DNA of 64,000 nt. Source: Ceratopteris richardii. Lineage: Eukaryota; Streptophyta; Polypodiopsida; Polypodiales; Pteridaceae. A program made the translations under genes and the position numbers. The notes under the pieces were generated by a model, which saw only the letters and a program-made list of their open reading frames with translations, did not search any database and was not told where the DNA came from. Positions 10,619 through 20,896 of the stretch are shown in pieces; positions within the stretch are counted from its first letter, which is position 1, and the number at the start of each line of letters is the position of its first letter. Location of the stretch: positions 53,268,965 to 53,332,964 of the forward strand of contig CM035437.1 in NCBI GenBank assembly GCA_020310875.1, given 5' to 3'.

Positions 10619-12304
10619 AAAACTATGCCAAAATGGCTGGTGCAGACTTTGCGTGACAGCAAATTAGATGCACCTTTGTCATATCGTACTCGTTCAGGCT
10701 CTCATAGTGCCTCCTTTGCATCAGATTGCTATGCTATGGCTACATCTATTCTCTGTGATGAGAATGAGCATGTTTCTTTTGATGAAGCACAGAATTCACA
10801 AAATTGGATGGCTGCTATGCAGTCTGAATATGATGCTATAATGAAGAATGGTACATGGTCTTTATGTGGCTTGCCTCCTCGCAAGAAGGCCATTTGCACT
10901 AAGTGGGTATACAAGGTGAAGTGTAAACCTGATGGTACAGTTGACAGGTATAAGGCTAGGCTTGTTGCAAAGGGTTATGCGCAGGAAAGAGGCATTGATT
11001 TTGATGAGACATTTGCACCTACATGCCGTATGACTACTGTTCTTAGCATTTGTGCACTTGCAACCCATCATGGTTGGAATGTACATCAATTGGACATTAA
11101 AACAACATTTCTGAATGGTGAGTTGCATGAAGAAGTGTATGTTTTTCAGCCCCGTGGCTTTGTGCAGAACGGGCATGAAAACCAGGTGTGCAGGTTAAAG
11201 AAGGCATTATATGGTTTAAAGCAAGCACCACGTGCTTGGTATGAGAAGATACATGCCTATCTGGTTGCACATGGTTTTGAGAACAGTCCAACTGAAAGCA
11301 CCTTATATGTTAAGCGTGCTAATGATGTGCTTCTGATCATTGTTGTCTATGTTGATGACATGCTGCTCACTGGTCCTATTGAGAAGCATATTGCTGATTT
11401 CAAGGCTGATTTGCATGCCTCATTTGAGATGTCTGATTTGGGGCATTTGCATCACTGTTTGGGCATTGAGTTTATGCAAATTGATGGTGGAATGGCTTTG
11501 TGTCAAACGAAATATATTGACACATTATTGCAGCGTTTTGGCCTTGAAGACTGTAAGCCTATTGCCACTCCTATGGAGACAGGTTTACAATTGAGTCTTC
11601 ATGATGCTAGAGATGCATTTGATGTTGTTCTTTATAAGCAAGTTGTTGGATGCTTGATTTACTTATGCATTACTCGGCCAGATATTCAGTTTGCTATCTC
11701 ACAGATGAGCAGATTTATGCATTGCCCAAGAGTCAAGCATTGGCAGGCGGTTAAGCGCATCTTTCGCTACTTGAGTGGTACTTGGCTACTTGGGTTGTTT
11801 TATCCCAAGGGGGGATCACTACCGCCAGATTTGCATGCTTTTTCTGACTCTGATTGGGTTGGTTGCTATGACATTCGTGTGTCTACTAGTGGCTTTTGCT
11901 TCATGCTTGGTAGCTCATGTATATCTTGGTTGAGCAAGAAGCAGCCTACTGTGGCCACTTCGAGTTGTGATGCTGAGTATAGGGCAGCTTTTACAACTAT
12001 TGTTGAGTGTGTGTGGCTCAGACGCCTTATGGCTGATTTGGGTGTTGGTCAGTCTTCTGCCACCATCATCTTCACTGACAGTCAGAGCGCATTGGCAGTT
12101 GCGAGAAACCCTGTGTTCCATGCTTGCACTAAGCACATTGAGGTGCATTATCACTATGTCAAGGAGAGGTTCTCTGCTGGGGAGATCAGCTTGGCATATG
12201 TGCCCACGCAGGAGAACATTGCAGACCTTTTCACGAAGGCTCTGCCTAGGGAGAAGTTTGAAGCTTTCCGCAAAGCTTTGGGCTTACTTCCTTTTGTGGA
12301 GTGA
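10619..12304 (+). CDS. F1-1 reverse transcriptase and RNase H, open reading frame
   Basis: Open for 561 codons from the frame change in the A-run at 10615-10622 (the open frame itself extends back to 10481 but those residues are out of frame with the family). RT (RVT_2 type): TKWVYKVKCKPDG, RYKARLVAKGYAQERG, QLDIKTTFLNG (first catalytic Asp), KKALYGLKQAPRAWYEK and VVYVDDMLLTG (YVDD near 11350). RNase H: SDSDWVGCYD, CDAEYRA, FTDSQSALAVARNP and the closing FTKALPREKF. All visible catalytic residues are present. It copies the element RNA into cDNA in virus-like particles. It has no start of its own and depends on the broken upstream frame for expression, so it is probably not expressed alone. 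Confidence 0.93.
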   Translation, partial: KTMPKWLVQTLRDSKLDAPLSYRTRSGSHSASFASDCYAMATSILCDENEHVSFDEAQNSQNWMAAMQSEYDAIMKNGTWSLCGLPPRKKAICTKWVYKVKCKPDGTVDRYKARLVAKGYAQERGIDFDETFAPTCRMTTVLSICALATHHGWNVHQLDIKTTFLNGELHEEVYVFQPRGFVQNGHENQVCRLKKALYGLKQAPRAWYEKIHAYLVAHGFENSPTESTLYVKRANDVLLIIVVYVDDMLLTGPIEKHIADFKADLHASFEMSDLGHLHHCLGIEFMQIDGGMALCQTKYIDTLLQRFGLEDCKPIATPMETGLQLSLHDARDAFDVVLYKQVVGCLIYLCITRPDIQFAISQMSRFMHCPRVKHWQAVKRIFRYLSGTWLLGLFYPKGGSLPPDLHAFSDSDWVGCYDIRVSTSGFCFMLGSSCISWLSKKQPTVATSSCDAEYRAAFTTIVECVWLRRLMADLGVGQSSATIIFTDSQSALAVARNPVFHACTKHIEVHYHYVKERFSAGEISLAYVPTQENIADLFTKALPREKFEAFRKALGLLPFVE

Positions 12305-12366
12305 TTTCCACATAGCTTGGCACTTCCTTATACATGAGTGCTAGCTCCTTGTTCACCGCATCACTC

Positions 12367-12378
12367 TCAAGGGGGATT
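12367..12378 (+). other. F1-1 polypurine tract
   Basis: Reads caagggggattt directly before the 3' LTR. The G-run is the usual second-strand primer. Confidence 0.85.
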
Positions 12379-12611
12379 TTTTTATATATTTAGGTAGTGA
12401 TGTGTGTGAACACACTAGGACCGCCGGGGCACTTTTTTCCCTCATTAGGAGGTTTTTTTTCCCCCGGATCATATATATGCCTATTGCCCTAATGGACTAC
12501 TTATCTTTGTACATTCTCTAGTAATACATTCAGTATTGTGTGTTTGTGCTCCAAGCTTCTTCTTCTTCCTTGTGTTGTTTGCGTGCCTTCTGTAGACGTC
12601 TAACTCCAACA
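12379..12611 (+). repeat. F1-1 3' LTR
   Basis: 233 bp aligned with 1986-2216. Its terminal TG has become TT while the right end keeps CAACA. About ten differences from the 5' copy include extra T in the T-run. Confidence 0.93.
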
Positions 12612-12616
12612 GAGAT
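12612..12616 (+). repeat. Target site duplication of F1-1, right copy (GAGAT)
   Basis: Exact repeat of 1981-1985. Confidence 0.9.
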
Positions 12617-12870
12617 TCATTCTCTGTTTAATCTCTGAGCAAATCTTGCTAGAGTTAATTGTGTTCTCTGTTTGACTAGCTACTATGAACATTCAACTAG
12701 CTCATATTGTGGACATTTTTTCTCCATGTGTAGGCATCCATTTGGAGTGAAATGTGTTTTTTATGAAAGCTCTTGGTGTGCACTAGAGGTTTACAAAAGC
12801 TCACTGGATTTCTCTACATTTATTCTAAAAAAAGAAAAATTTGGGTGTGTAGAGGTCAAAGAAGGGTACC
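12617..12870 (+). repeat. Element C 5' LTR, right part
   Basis: Continues the LTR broken at 1985. It matches 21590-21740 in the 3' LTR, including the ggcatccatttg block and the closing gtcaaagaagggtacc. It contains about 100 bp not present in the 3' LTR copy, so one of the two LTRs has gained or lost sequence. Confidence 0.8.
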
Positions 12871-12872
12871 TA

Positions 12873-12884
12873 TGGTATCATAAC
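12873..12884 (+). other. Element C primer binding site, damaged
   Basis: TGGTATCATAAC, compared with TGGTATCAGAGC, two bases after the LTR end. Confidence 0.7.
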
Positions 12885-13084
12885 ATTTTTTTCATCTTGA
12901 AGACATCCAATACATGAAATAAAACCCCTTAGAGCTGTTGATTGAAGTTTTGCATCAAAAAAAGCTTATTAGAGGTAGCTCACATCAAGGGGGAGCTATT
13001 CTAGTCAAAGTTTTCAGTGTGCAAGGTGCACATCTAAGGAAAGTTTTGGATTAATGTAACTTTAGAGCCTCATTTAATGGGAGA

Positions 13085-13757
13085 TTAAACACTCAAATTG
13101 AAAATCTAGAAAAGGGGAACTATCAACCATGGAGATTTAGGGTCTCCAAATACTTTATGGATAATGGCTTATGGGAATTGATTAGTGGAAGTAAACCAAG
13201 ACCTAGGTTGGATGAAAATCCAACCAAAAACCAGCGAAGGGCCTTTAGGGAATGGAATGAAAGAGACAAGAGGGTCATCTTTATCCTTTTCCAATAGCAT
13301 GATTGGCCATATCCAAGATTTGGATTCAAGCGTGAAGGTATGGGAGACTTGAGAGCAAGGATGATCCAACTCAAGAATGAGCTCAAAAACCTTAGGAAAA
13401 GCTAAGGAAGTAGCATAAATGAAAACAATCAAGGAATTGTTAGATGCATTGGGATCCATTGGAAGCCATGTAGATGATGATGATCTTGTGGAATATACCC
13501 TCGATGGTTTGAGGGATTATGAGAAGTGAAAAACCTTTACCACTTCAACATATGAAAAGGATAACCTTCTTGATTTTGAGCAATCGATGGTTCTCATGGT
13601 CACAAAAGAGATGAACATAGGTGGAGCTTCAACTAAAATCAAGGATGCACAAGTCTTTTATGCAAGTAATCAAAGGGCCAAAGGAAGTCCAAGACAAAGC
13701 AGAGGCAAAGGAAGGTTTGGAGGAAGGCAAGGCCGATCAAGCAATCAAGGACATGAC
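13085..13757 (+). pseudogene. Element C gag, N-terminal two thirds
   Basis: Frames on the plus strand show the copia gag pattern: NLEKGNYQPWRFRVSKYFMD near 13100, a UBN2-like middle with LLDALGSIGSHVDDDDLVEYTLDGLRDYE near 13440-13530, and a Gly/Arg-rich basic tail (RGKGRFGGRQGRSSNQG) ending near 13755. Several frame changes and a TGA at 13527-13529 interrupt it. The basic tail and zinc knuckle continue at about 17930, after the inserted block. The protein would be the nucleocapsid precursor. Confidence 0.82.
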
Positions 13758-14276
13758 ACTCCTATTCATTACCATTTTTACCTTTTTCTACTTTTTATTC
13801 AGTTCAATAAGCACTCTTATATAGGTGTGTGTGTGTGTGTGAGTGCCACATTAGAGAATAAATGAGTTTCATTCTCCTTTTACTTGAGAAATCCCACATA
13901 ACATGGATTTTGCCAATTTTGTGTATAAAGAGGTCACTACCTCTCATTTTGGGGGCATTCTAAGAGATAATGAGATCATGCTAGTTTGTAGAATGCTTGG
14001 AGAGCTCTTGTTGTCGTTATGATGTGCTTGTGTGCTTGTTCCTTTCTTGCCTCATTCTTGTGACACATTAGTTCGTAGATTAACAACGTGATTATGCATG
14101 CAATTAAGTGTAAGTATCATTAATGATGCTTCCTTCTTATTTCATGAGTAGTTTTGTTGTTAATTGCAATGCTAACAAAGCACCGTTGCATCTATGAGTG
14201 CTTCTATGTGACATTTGGGTCTCATGAGATGCTCCTTGGTTTGACAAATATGAGTTGTGATGCTACAATGTCAACA
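13757..14276 (+). repeat. Family B LTR (5' truncated copy)
   Basis: About 520 bp matching the reverse complement of 23086-23600, for example at cattctccttttacttgagaaatccc-type blocks near 13872, at gcttggagagctcttgttg near 14000 and at the end near 14250-14276 (CAACA). It contains a (TG)8 run at 13826-13841. Confidence 0.85.
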
Positions 14277-14280
14277 ACTC

Positions 14281-14300
14281 TTGGCGTCGTTGTTGGGGAG
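14281..14300 (+). other. Family B primer binding site (tRNA-Asp type)
   Basis: Reads ttggcgtcgttgttggggag, close to the TTGGCGCCGTTGCCGGGGA-type site used by plant Athila/Tat-like gypsy elements, which is complementary to the 3' end of plant tRNA-Asp. It lies four bases after the LTR end. Confidence 0.75.
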
Positions 14301-16869
14301 CATTGGCTTGTCACTTATGTGATGGTTTGTGGAATGAAAGTGACATGTATGCAAGCTTTTTATGATGATTTTTGAGTTGTTCATTTTTGTTATGCTCTTG
14401 TGAGCATTTATGGCTTGCAAGATTTTTTCATACTTGTTGAGATGAGCCATTTTTGGGTGGATAAAGGATCTCCTTTAGGGTGATTAATCTACCATGTGTG
14501 GTGATTCTTCAAGTCATGAGTAGAATAGTAGTTTTTCAATTTTTTAAGTTTATTATGTTAATTCTTTCCATTAACTATGTTTATTATTTCCCTCTTCAAG
14601 TTTGAAAGAAGGTCTAGTACTTCATCTTCATTAAGCTCATCTTCATCAATGAGCTCAAGATACTACAGGTTTCATGGTGCTCTTTGACAAGGAGAATCAA
14701 CAAAATCGAATCTTGATGAGCATGCATCCAAGCAAGACAAAGTTGATAGGTCACTGTCATGATCATCCGGTACGTATCCATCTAATCTTAAAACATAGCA
14801 TTCTGCAAAGCAATGAGGCCCAAAGGATGTTACGGACATGGAGGATGTCTTGTATGTTGTGGTTTTTGATTTCTTGCACGATCGCTATTTGCAAGCCAGT
14901 CATGCTCTGTTAGTCATCACATTACTAGCTTACACGGTCCACCATTTGTTTTGTGATTAGAGTGGCACACTATGTGCCTAGTGTGTGCTCCAATGTATTT
15001 TTATAAAGATAACATATTACATTACGAATTCATTAGAGATGTAGAAGGTGATGGAGAGGAAGAGGATCACATGTAGGTCTTGTGGAGCAAATACATGATA
15101 GCTCATGATTTCATTAGAGATAGAGAAGGTTTCACTACTCAGCACACTGTCTTCTTTGGCAACAAAGGGTGCCTAGTGCAAAATCGCTACGGGACTTCTT
15201 TATGTGGAGCTAGTAGATTGAAGGTGGAAGGGTTGTCAATGGCATAGCAACGACTTATTTTGTACCAAAAAGTCCTTTTAAAATGCTAGAGATATACACT
15301 ACAAACCTACTCATGTACGCACAGATAATTTGAGGCTTCCAGCCACAGGGCTTGGAGAATCGAGGAAATCAAGACTTGAAATGTGCAGTCTGCTTGTGAC
15401 TCTCAATATGGGTTTGGAATAGTCTCACTCAGAGTAAAGTATCTGCCCATCTGTTTGGTCATGATTATGAGTTTGATACAATATCCTATGAAATCTGTAG
15501 TGCCCCAGGTTGGACCTTACTTGCATGAGTCAAGTCGAATAGGCATATTCCTTCCTCGCTATAAGTTAGGTAATCTTGCATATAATCGACAATAGACATA
15601 AGTTGGACACCATGATGCCTGCACAATGCTCCAAAAGCATTCTCCACAACAAGAAAAAGGAAAATGTTCTTGCTCCTCAATTGTGTAGCTCCCTCTTGTG
15701 ACAATAACTACAAATCATGGATAATGTTTATAAAACTTATTCTTGCTAGGCTTACTGTTTCCAACGCATAATCTTGGTATCTAGTTATGGATCTTTCTAG
15801 TGCACAGAACCAGTTGTTATAGGATTTTCTTATCCCAGTTGTGATCCATCCATTTTTGGCGAACATATGCAGAAACACATTGTCCACTTTTGTGCATCTT
15901 TCTTGTGCTTCTCAGAATAATGCACCAAAGAGTTGTCAAGTGAATCTAGATGATGGTCTATCAGTCCCAAGGATTGTTGAAAGGGTTCTCAAAGTACTTT
16001 TCAGAGTGGCTAATGATTGCCGAGGGTAGAGATGAAGAGGGATGGCGGGGATGGTTTTCATAAGGTCACTATTGTGGAATTCGGAGGGGGCTGATGGGCC
16101 CTTCAGAGGAAGAATAGAAGATGTTCTATCAGACATAGCTCAAGAATTCCCAATCTCACAAGGAACCACAGAGGGTCTCCTTTGTCGCTAGATGAAAGAA
16201 ATGAATGGTCTGTCTATTAGCGGCTGCAAGGAAAAAAAAATGAGGAAGTGGGTCTGACTCTTTGTGTTGGGGTCATTGTACTTCTTGCTTTAGCTCATGG
16301 AAAAAGAGCGATGCCTTGACATCTTTGACCATTTAAGACATTATTTTCTTTTATCATTTGTGTTGCACCTTGAATAGCCAGAGAGTAAGTTTTTCTCTGT
16401 TCAGGCCACTAGTGTATGCCTTCTACAGAGGGATTGAAAAGTATACTTCATGTCATTCAATATGAGCTCTTCATGTATCTAAATGGTAGATTAAATTCTC
16501 GTCCATGCATCATCCCTATCTTTTCCGAAGATGTAATGGGTGGGTAGTTTGCAGACCTGATTAGGCAAATAGTACCTGTTGTTCTTCCTAAGCTTATCAT
16601 TGATATGAAAATGATAGGATGTCATCTCATTGCTTTTGTACCCTAAATTATGGTCTTATTGACAAAGGCACTACAAGAGCCAGATCTTTAGTTTGAAGGA
16701 TTATAGGCATGGTTATCATTTATAAGAAATCCTATAGAGATCTAGTCATCGAGCCTCAAAAAAAAAGGCAATGGGTCAAATTTTTGTGGTGATAATGTTG
16801 TGCCTTGAGGGTCAAAGTGAAATTTCCAGTCACATTCTAGCATTAGTGGTAAATGTTTTGGAAGATTTG
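14301..16869 (+). other. B1 leader and non-coding interior
   Basis: 14301-14590 matches the leader of element B2 (30450-30745, minus). From about 14600 to 16870 I see no domain that I recognise on either strand. Short ORFs at 14674-14913, 15383-15595, 15486-15704 and 15841-16029 have no recognisable motif. This stretch may hold more decayed upstream MCTP sequence, but I could not show it. Confidence 0.5.
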
Positions 16870-17910
16870 GTTTTATGAAAATGTAATATCCTTGAAGGTC
16901 AAGTTGGTTTAATGATTTAGAACATAAAACAGGAGTGAAAAGAAGCAGTACAAGATGTGGCAAACAAAATGAAAGGAAATAGCAAATTTATGGGTAGGAT
17001 TCAATTTACAATCTGTCTAGAGAGTGAATACCATGTGATCAATAAGTCTACACATTTCAGCAGTAATATGCTATGTATCAAGGCTTGTCCCAATGAAGAA
17101 CAGAAATGGAAGAAGTTGTACCGATGCATTTTTGTGTCACCAAATATGGATCAATATGGATGTGCAGTCGTATAATAATGGATTCTATGGAATGAAAAAT
17201 ATATATGGCAAGTTTATGATCTTTGCATTGTCCCCATAGTTGGGGTGTTTGACAATCGACATCTCATAAGTAATACAGTTGAAAAGATGCTTAGTCTCAA
17301 GGATGATGTGATTGATGGTGTGTATCCATTTATCCACCTTAGAAATTGATTGGACATATTCTCATATATACCCCCTCATAGTGCTAAAGAAATCAGTGTA
17401 AAAGGAAGGAAGAGATAAAGTTAGTTGAGCAACTTGCATGCATCCATTGGTTCAACATAATGAAGACCTATGTCACACTTGGAAACTGCACTTACAGAGA
17501 CCACTTAAATGTTCAACGTGTTGAGGCCCTCAAGTAAGCTACAATGAGGATAGTGATCTTACAATTGGCAAGATCAGAGCTACTATTGAGAGTTGAGGTC
17601 GTGAAATACATGCTTGATGTGGATTCATATAAATGGAGTTTCAGGCAAAGCAAAGCCAACTGGATCTGTATTAGCAAAGTATTTAGCAGTTGTGCCTCTT
17701 TATTGACATAGTTTCAGGACATCTATGGTTGGAAAAACGCATTGACAACAGTGCTAGTCCATTTTTTGTACTTTACCCTGGTGTGGTACCTTGAAGCTTA
17801 TATGCCAATGTTCCTTCTTTGCATATTTTATTATCGTCTCGTAACAATATAGATTTCATCCTCGACACCCTCCCCACATGGACATGAATCTCTCTCTGAA
17901 AAAGTTGTTT
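16870..17910 (+). pseudogene. Fragment of a plant MCTP gene (C2 domain plus PRT_C), decayed
   Basis: Across shifting frames the plus strand follows a multiple-C2-domain and transmembrane protein (MCTP, QUIRKY/FTIP family) in order: RIQFTICLESEYHVINKSTH near 16997, a C2 stretch with WNEKYIWQVYD near 17188 and VGVFDNRHL near 17240, LSTLEIDWTYSHIYPL near 17330, then the PRT_C part with EVVKYMLDVDSYKWSFRQSK near 17595-17650, WKNALTTVLVHFLYFTLVWY near 17735 and RHPPHMD near 17862. The final transmembrane segments are missing. Many stops and frameshifts make it non-functional. MCTPs tether ER to plasma membrane and act at plasmodesmata. Plant MCTP genes are mostly intronless, so lack of introns does not prove a retrocopy. 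Confidence 0.85.
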
Positions 17911-17929
17911 AAGGCACTTCATCACAAAT

Positions 17930-18475
17930 AGGTAGAGGAAGAACAAGAGGAAGAGGGAGAAAGCATCAACAAAGCAGGAATGAAGATGGAGAAGGGTGTT
18001 ACATATGTGGCAAGTTTCGCCACTATGCTAGATATTGCTACCAAGGAGGAAACCAAAGAAGCTATAATCAAAATTCTTCATACGAAGTCCAAGGTAATTA
18101 TGCTTCTATAAGTTCAAAAAATGATAATCTCTTGATGATGCACATGAATGGGAATTCAAGCAAAATAGATAACACCTGGTATATCGATAGTGGATGTAGC
18201 AACCATATGTGTTGCAATGCTTCTTGGTTTACTAATAGACATGCTCCTACAGGTAAAGGACATGTAGAAATAGGTGATGATACAACCCATAAGATTTCCT
18301 ATGTTGGAGATGTAGCTTTGGATGAAAAGGAGGAAGGAAGATATCTCAAGCATATCTTGCATGTACCTACCATCACAAAGAAATTGGTGTCCGTAGGGCA
18401 AATGGTTCAAAGGGGGTCTAAAGAAAGGTTCAACAAAGGTGGATGCTTTTTGGAGAACCCCAAGCAAGGGTAAAA
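17930..18475 (+). pseudogene. Element C nucleocapsid zinc knuckle and protease
   Basis: Resumes the basic gag tail (GRGRTRGRGRKHQQ), then CYICGKFRHYARYC (C-X2-C-X4-H-X4-C, 17998-18039), a Tyr/Asn/Ser-rich spacer and a protease with TWYIDSGCSNHMCC (catalytic D-S-G near 18183) and ILHVPTITKKLVSVGQMV near 18355-18405. Open from about 17955 to the TAA at about 18471. The protein is related to that of element E but not the same. Confidence 0.85.
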
Positions 18476-18479
18476 GTTC

Positions 18480-18835
18480 ATAGAAAGATGAAGGAAGCAA
18501 GGAAGACTCTCCACTTTGGAGCTAAACTCTCATTCCACTCAACATGTCTACTTCATGTATGGCAACAAGCAGATTTTAGGGTTGGACTTGTGACACAAGA
18601 GGATAGGTCACATCAACATACAAAGAATGAAGGAAATGCAATTCAAGAGGCTAGTTGAAGGGCTTAAGGGCTTACCAACTTCCAAGGACAAGGTATGAAT
18701 CATTTATGTGAATCTTGCCGATTAGGAAAGCAAGCGAGACTTCCATTCAAGAAGAGTGGCTACATAAGGAACACCCATTGGAGTTGATACATACAGACAT
18801 GTGAGGGCCAACCAAAGAGCAATCCATTGGAGGTA
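18480..18835 (+). pseudogene. Element C integrase zinc domain, core deleted
   Basis: Decayed GAG-pre-integrase sequence: MKEMQFKRLVEGLKGLP near 18628-18680, then CESCRLGKQARLPFKKSGY near 18710-18765 (the CxxC of the HHCC domain), then a broken IHTD-type stretch (first catalytic Asp) near 18790. After about 18836 the text jumps to the integrase-RT linker, so the rest of the core is missing. Confidence 0.7.
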
Positions 18836-19250
18836 ATCACAAAGGCTACATGTGCTTCAAACCAAACACAAAAGACTTGAGGATATCAAGGGATGTAGCC
18901 TTTGATGAGTTACTCCCTTGGTATAACAAATATTTTTTTATGCAAGAATATGAAGAAGAAAAGCATAGGCATGATAAAGAACAAAACAACTTAGAGCTAA
19001 GTGAGCAAAAGAGTTTCATAAATGAAGATAGTTCAAGCATGAACTCACCATGGAGGGGGAGATCTTCATCAAGATATAAGCACAATCCATCAAAAAAGGC
19101 AAAGCAACATTGGTAGAGTTGGATGAAGAAGGTAATGAAGTTGAAGATGATGAAGGATACATGATGGAGAAAGAAGCCACATCAAAGAAAGAGATCAAGT
19201 ACCCAAGGCAAAGGAGGTTTATTCTTCCAAAAAGATGAATAAAGTAAGTA
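18836..19250 (+). pseudogene. Element C integrase-RT linker
   Basis: Contains GYMCFKPNTKDLRISRDVAFDE (near 18848-18913), the usual copia post-integrase motif, then an acidic Glu/Lys-rich linker. Frame breaks occur near 19113 and 19170. No reverse transcriptase motif follows, which means the RT domain is deleted between about 19250 and 19310. Confidence 0.75.
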
Positions 19251-19309
19251 TTCTAGGGTTAAAGTGTTGAACTCAAAGGGTTACTTATGATTCTTACATG
19301 GCAACTCAT

Positions 19310-19484
19310 TATCCATATATGGACAAAGTAGTAGTACAAGTGGTTACCTAGTCATGCTAGGTAGCAAAATCATCTCATGGATTCCAATGAAGCAACCCAC
19401 AATGGCATTATCTTCCACTGAGGATGAGCATAGAGATTTAGCTCAAGTTATATGTGAGATAATGAGGATCAAGAATCTATTTAT
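19310..19484 (+). pseudogene. Element C RNase H, part 1
   Basis: Reads STSGYLVMLGSKIISWIPMK and ALSSTEDEHRDLAQ (the acidic EAEY motif, altered to EDEH), ending at KNLFI where the solo LTR inserted. Part 2 continues at 20602. Confidence 0.85.
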
Positions 19485-20596
19485 TGTTGGATGTGATGGC
19501 TGGATGCACTCAGGAGATCAAGTTGGTGCTGCTAGACCTGCTTCACACCTGCCCTCCTTTCTCTTCAGATATGCTTAGGAGACTCCTTGAGCTTCCAAAT
19601 GACACCAAGAAACTATATATGTGCTTTACAAAATAATTGTGTAGTAACCAAATCAAAACAGATGATTTTGAACCTTCACAAGTCCAAAAAACTTTCTATT
19701 CCTGTAATGATACCTGCTCAGTCTTAAGCTCAGTGTGACCAGCACACTTACAATTGGATTAATTCCTTCTGTGAGTATTAAATTAACTTAACAAGCTACC
19801 ATTAGCAAGTTAAATCACTCCAATTGATAAACTATGCACTGAGAATGATCTTTAGCAAAATCAGAGACACCCCCGACTTTTTAGGATCTACACAGAAAAA
19901 TACCAGAGACTGCTTCGACCGTGATTTCTCCCAATTGGCTGAATGGAATAACTTGAAACTTTGTAGTGTTGTAGAATACTTTGAGCTGGTTCCAATGGGC
20001 TTTGAATCATCCAATTTGGTTCAGTAGATCTTGAGATATGCCCTGTTGAAGTTGACAGACTTGGAGGTAGTCACTCAGAGAAAACAGAGACTATGAATGT
20101 ATGTATATTGATTAACTATAATGATTGTACATTCCCATTGGCATGTAGTGTGATGCTCAATGGTACTCAGAGGTGTAGGCTAAAGTATAGCTCACACACA
20201 CTCAATAATTTGCTCAGAATTGCCTCGGGAAGTGAGCAACTGACTCGCGACTTTTTACATAGCCTTTTTATAAGAGTTTTGAAGGAATTTGAATTTGAGT
20301 TCAAATTAAAGCTCCCTTGAATCTCTCCTCTAGACTTAGGGAGATATTCCCTCAACTAAATCATCTACCTTTTCCACGACTCTAGTCTAGTCGGTGTAAT
20401 TGCATAAGTGATTAAGTCATATTGACTTTTACATTGGATAAAAAGTAATGACCAATTAAGCATTGGTTTCTATGGTTCAAATATATCCTTCTAGGGTTCA
20501 ATCTTTAGCCTTCCAAGGTTCCAATTGTCCAAGCCTTATGTTGAGTCTTCAAGGTACAAAACAATGCCAAGTGTGAAGGCTTGATTTGCACCAACA
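19485..20596. repeat. Solo LTR with exact TTTAT target duplication
   Basis: Begins TGTTGG, ends CCAACA (1112 bp) and is flanked by TTTAT at 19480-19484 and 20597-20601. It interrupts the RNase H of element C and the protein resumes exactly after it. No primer site or polypurine tract lies inside or beside it, so this is an LTR left after recombination between the two LTRs of an element whose interior is gone. I see no other copy in the window, so the superfamily and strand are unknown; the five-base duplication fits both copia and gypsy. Confidence 0.9.
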
Positions 20597-20601
20597 TTTA
20601 T

Positions 20602-20825
20602 AGAGCTAAATGTTTAGGTTGACACATATCCACTCTTTTGTGGCAGTACGAGTGGGATTCGTCCAGCATCCAATCCCATCTATCATGCTAGAAGCAAGCA
20701 TATTGAAGTGCACTATCACTTCATAAGAGAAAAGGTGATATCCAAGTAAGGTTTAGTACATCATATAGGTATCAAGGACCAAGTTACTGACATGTTTACA
20801 AAGGCTTTGGATGGAATGAAGGTTT
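20602..20825 (+). pseudogene. Element C RNase H, part 2
   Basis: Includes SNPIYHARSKHIEVHYHFIREK near 20665-20735 and VTDMFTKALDGMK near 20783-20825, the usual end of copia pol. One stop follows REKVISK. Confidence 0.85.
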
Positions 20826-20881
20826 GAAAGTTCATACAATGCATCAATATGAAGGAGCTTGGATGAAGATGAAGATTTGAA

Positions 20882-20896
20882 GCTTGAGGGAGAGTA
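20882..20896 (+). other. Element C polypurine tract
   Basis: Reads gcttgagggagagta directly before the 3' LTR. Confidence 0.8.

Larger units (their letters stand above)
1986..12611 (+). mobile_element. Copia family F1, copy F1-1, complete except for nested element E
   Basis: This is a full-length Ty1/copia element: LTRs at 1986-2216 and 12379-12611, primer site directly after the left LTR, polypurine tract directly before the right LTR, and exact GAGAT duplications outside both. It encodes gag, protease, integrase and reverse transcriptase-RNase H in copia order. Element E (3950-9414) splits it after the protease. Without E it is about 5.2 kb, normal for copia. The two LTRs differ at roughly ten positions over about 230 bp, so it is not recent. 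Gag carries stops and a frameshift. The RT-RNase H part is open. Confidence 0.95.
13757..17930 (+). mobile_element. Block B1: gypsy-like LTR, primer site, leader and captured MCTP fragment
   Basis: A 4.2 kb block that splits the gag of element C. It starts with an LTR homologous to 23086-23630 (whose first 25-30 bases are missing here), followed by a tRNA-Asp type primer site and a leader also found at 30450-30750. It then runs through about 2.3 kb without recognisable coding sequence to a decayed MCTP gene fragment (16870-17910), after which element C gag resumes. No right-hand LTR, gag or pol is visible, and no target duplication is seen. It is either a truncated non-autonomous retrotransposon carrying a host gene fragment, or two separate insertions. 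Confidence 0.65.
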
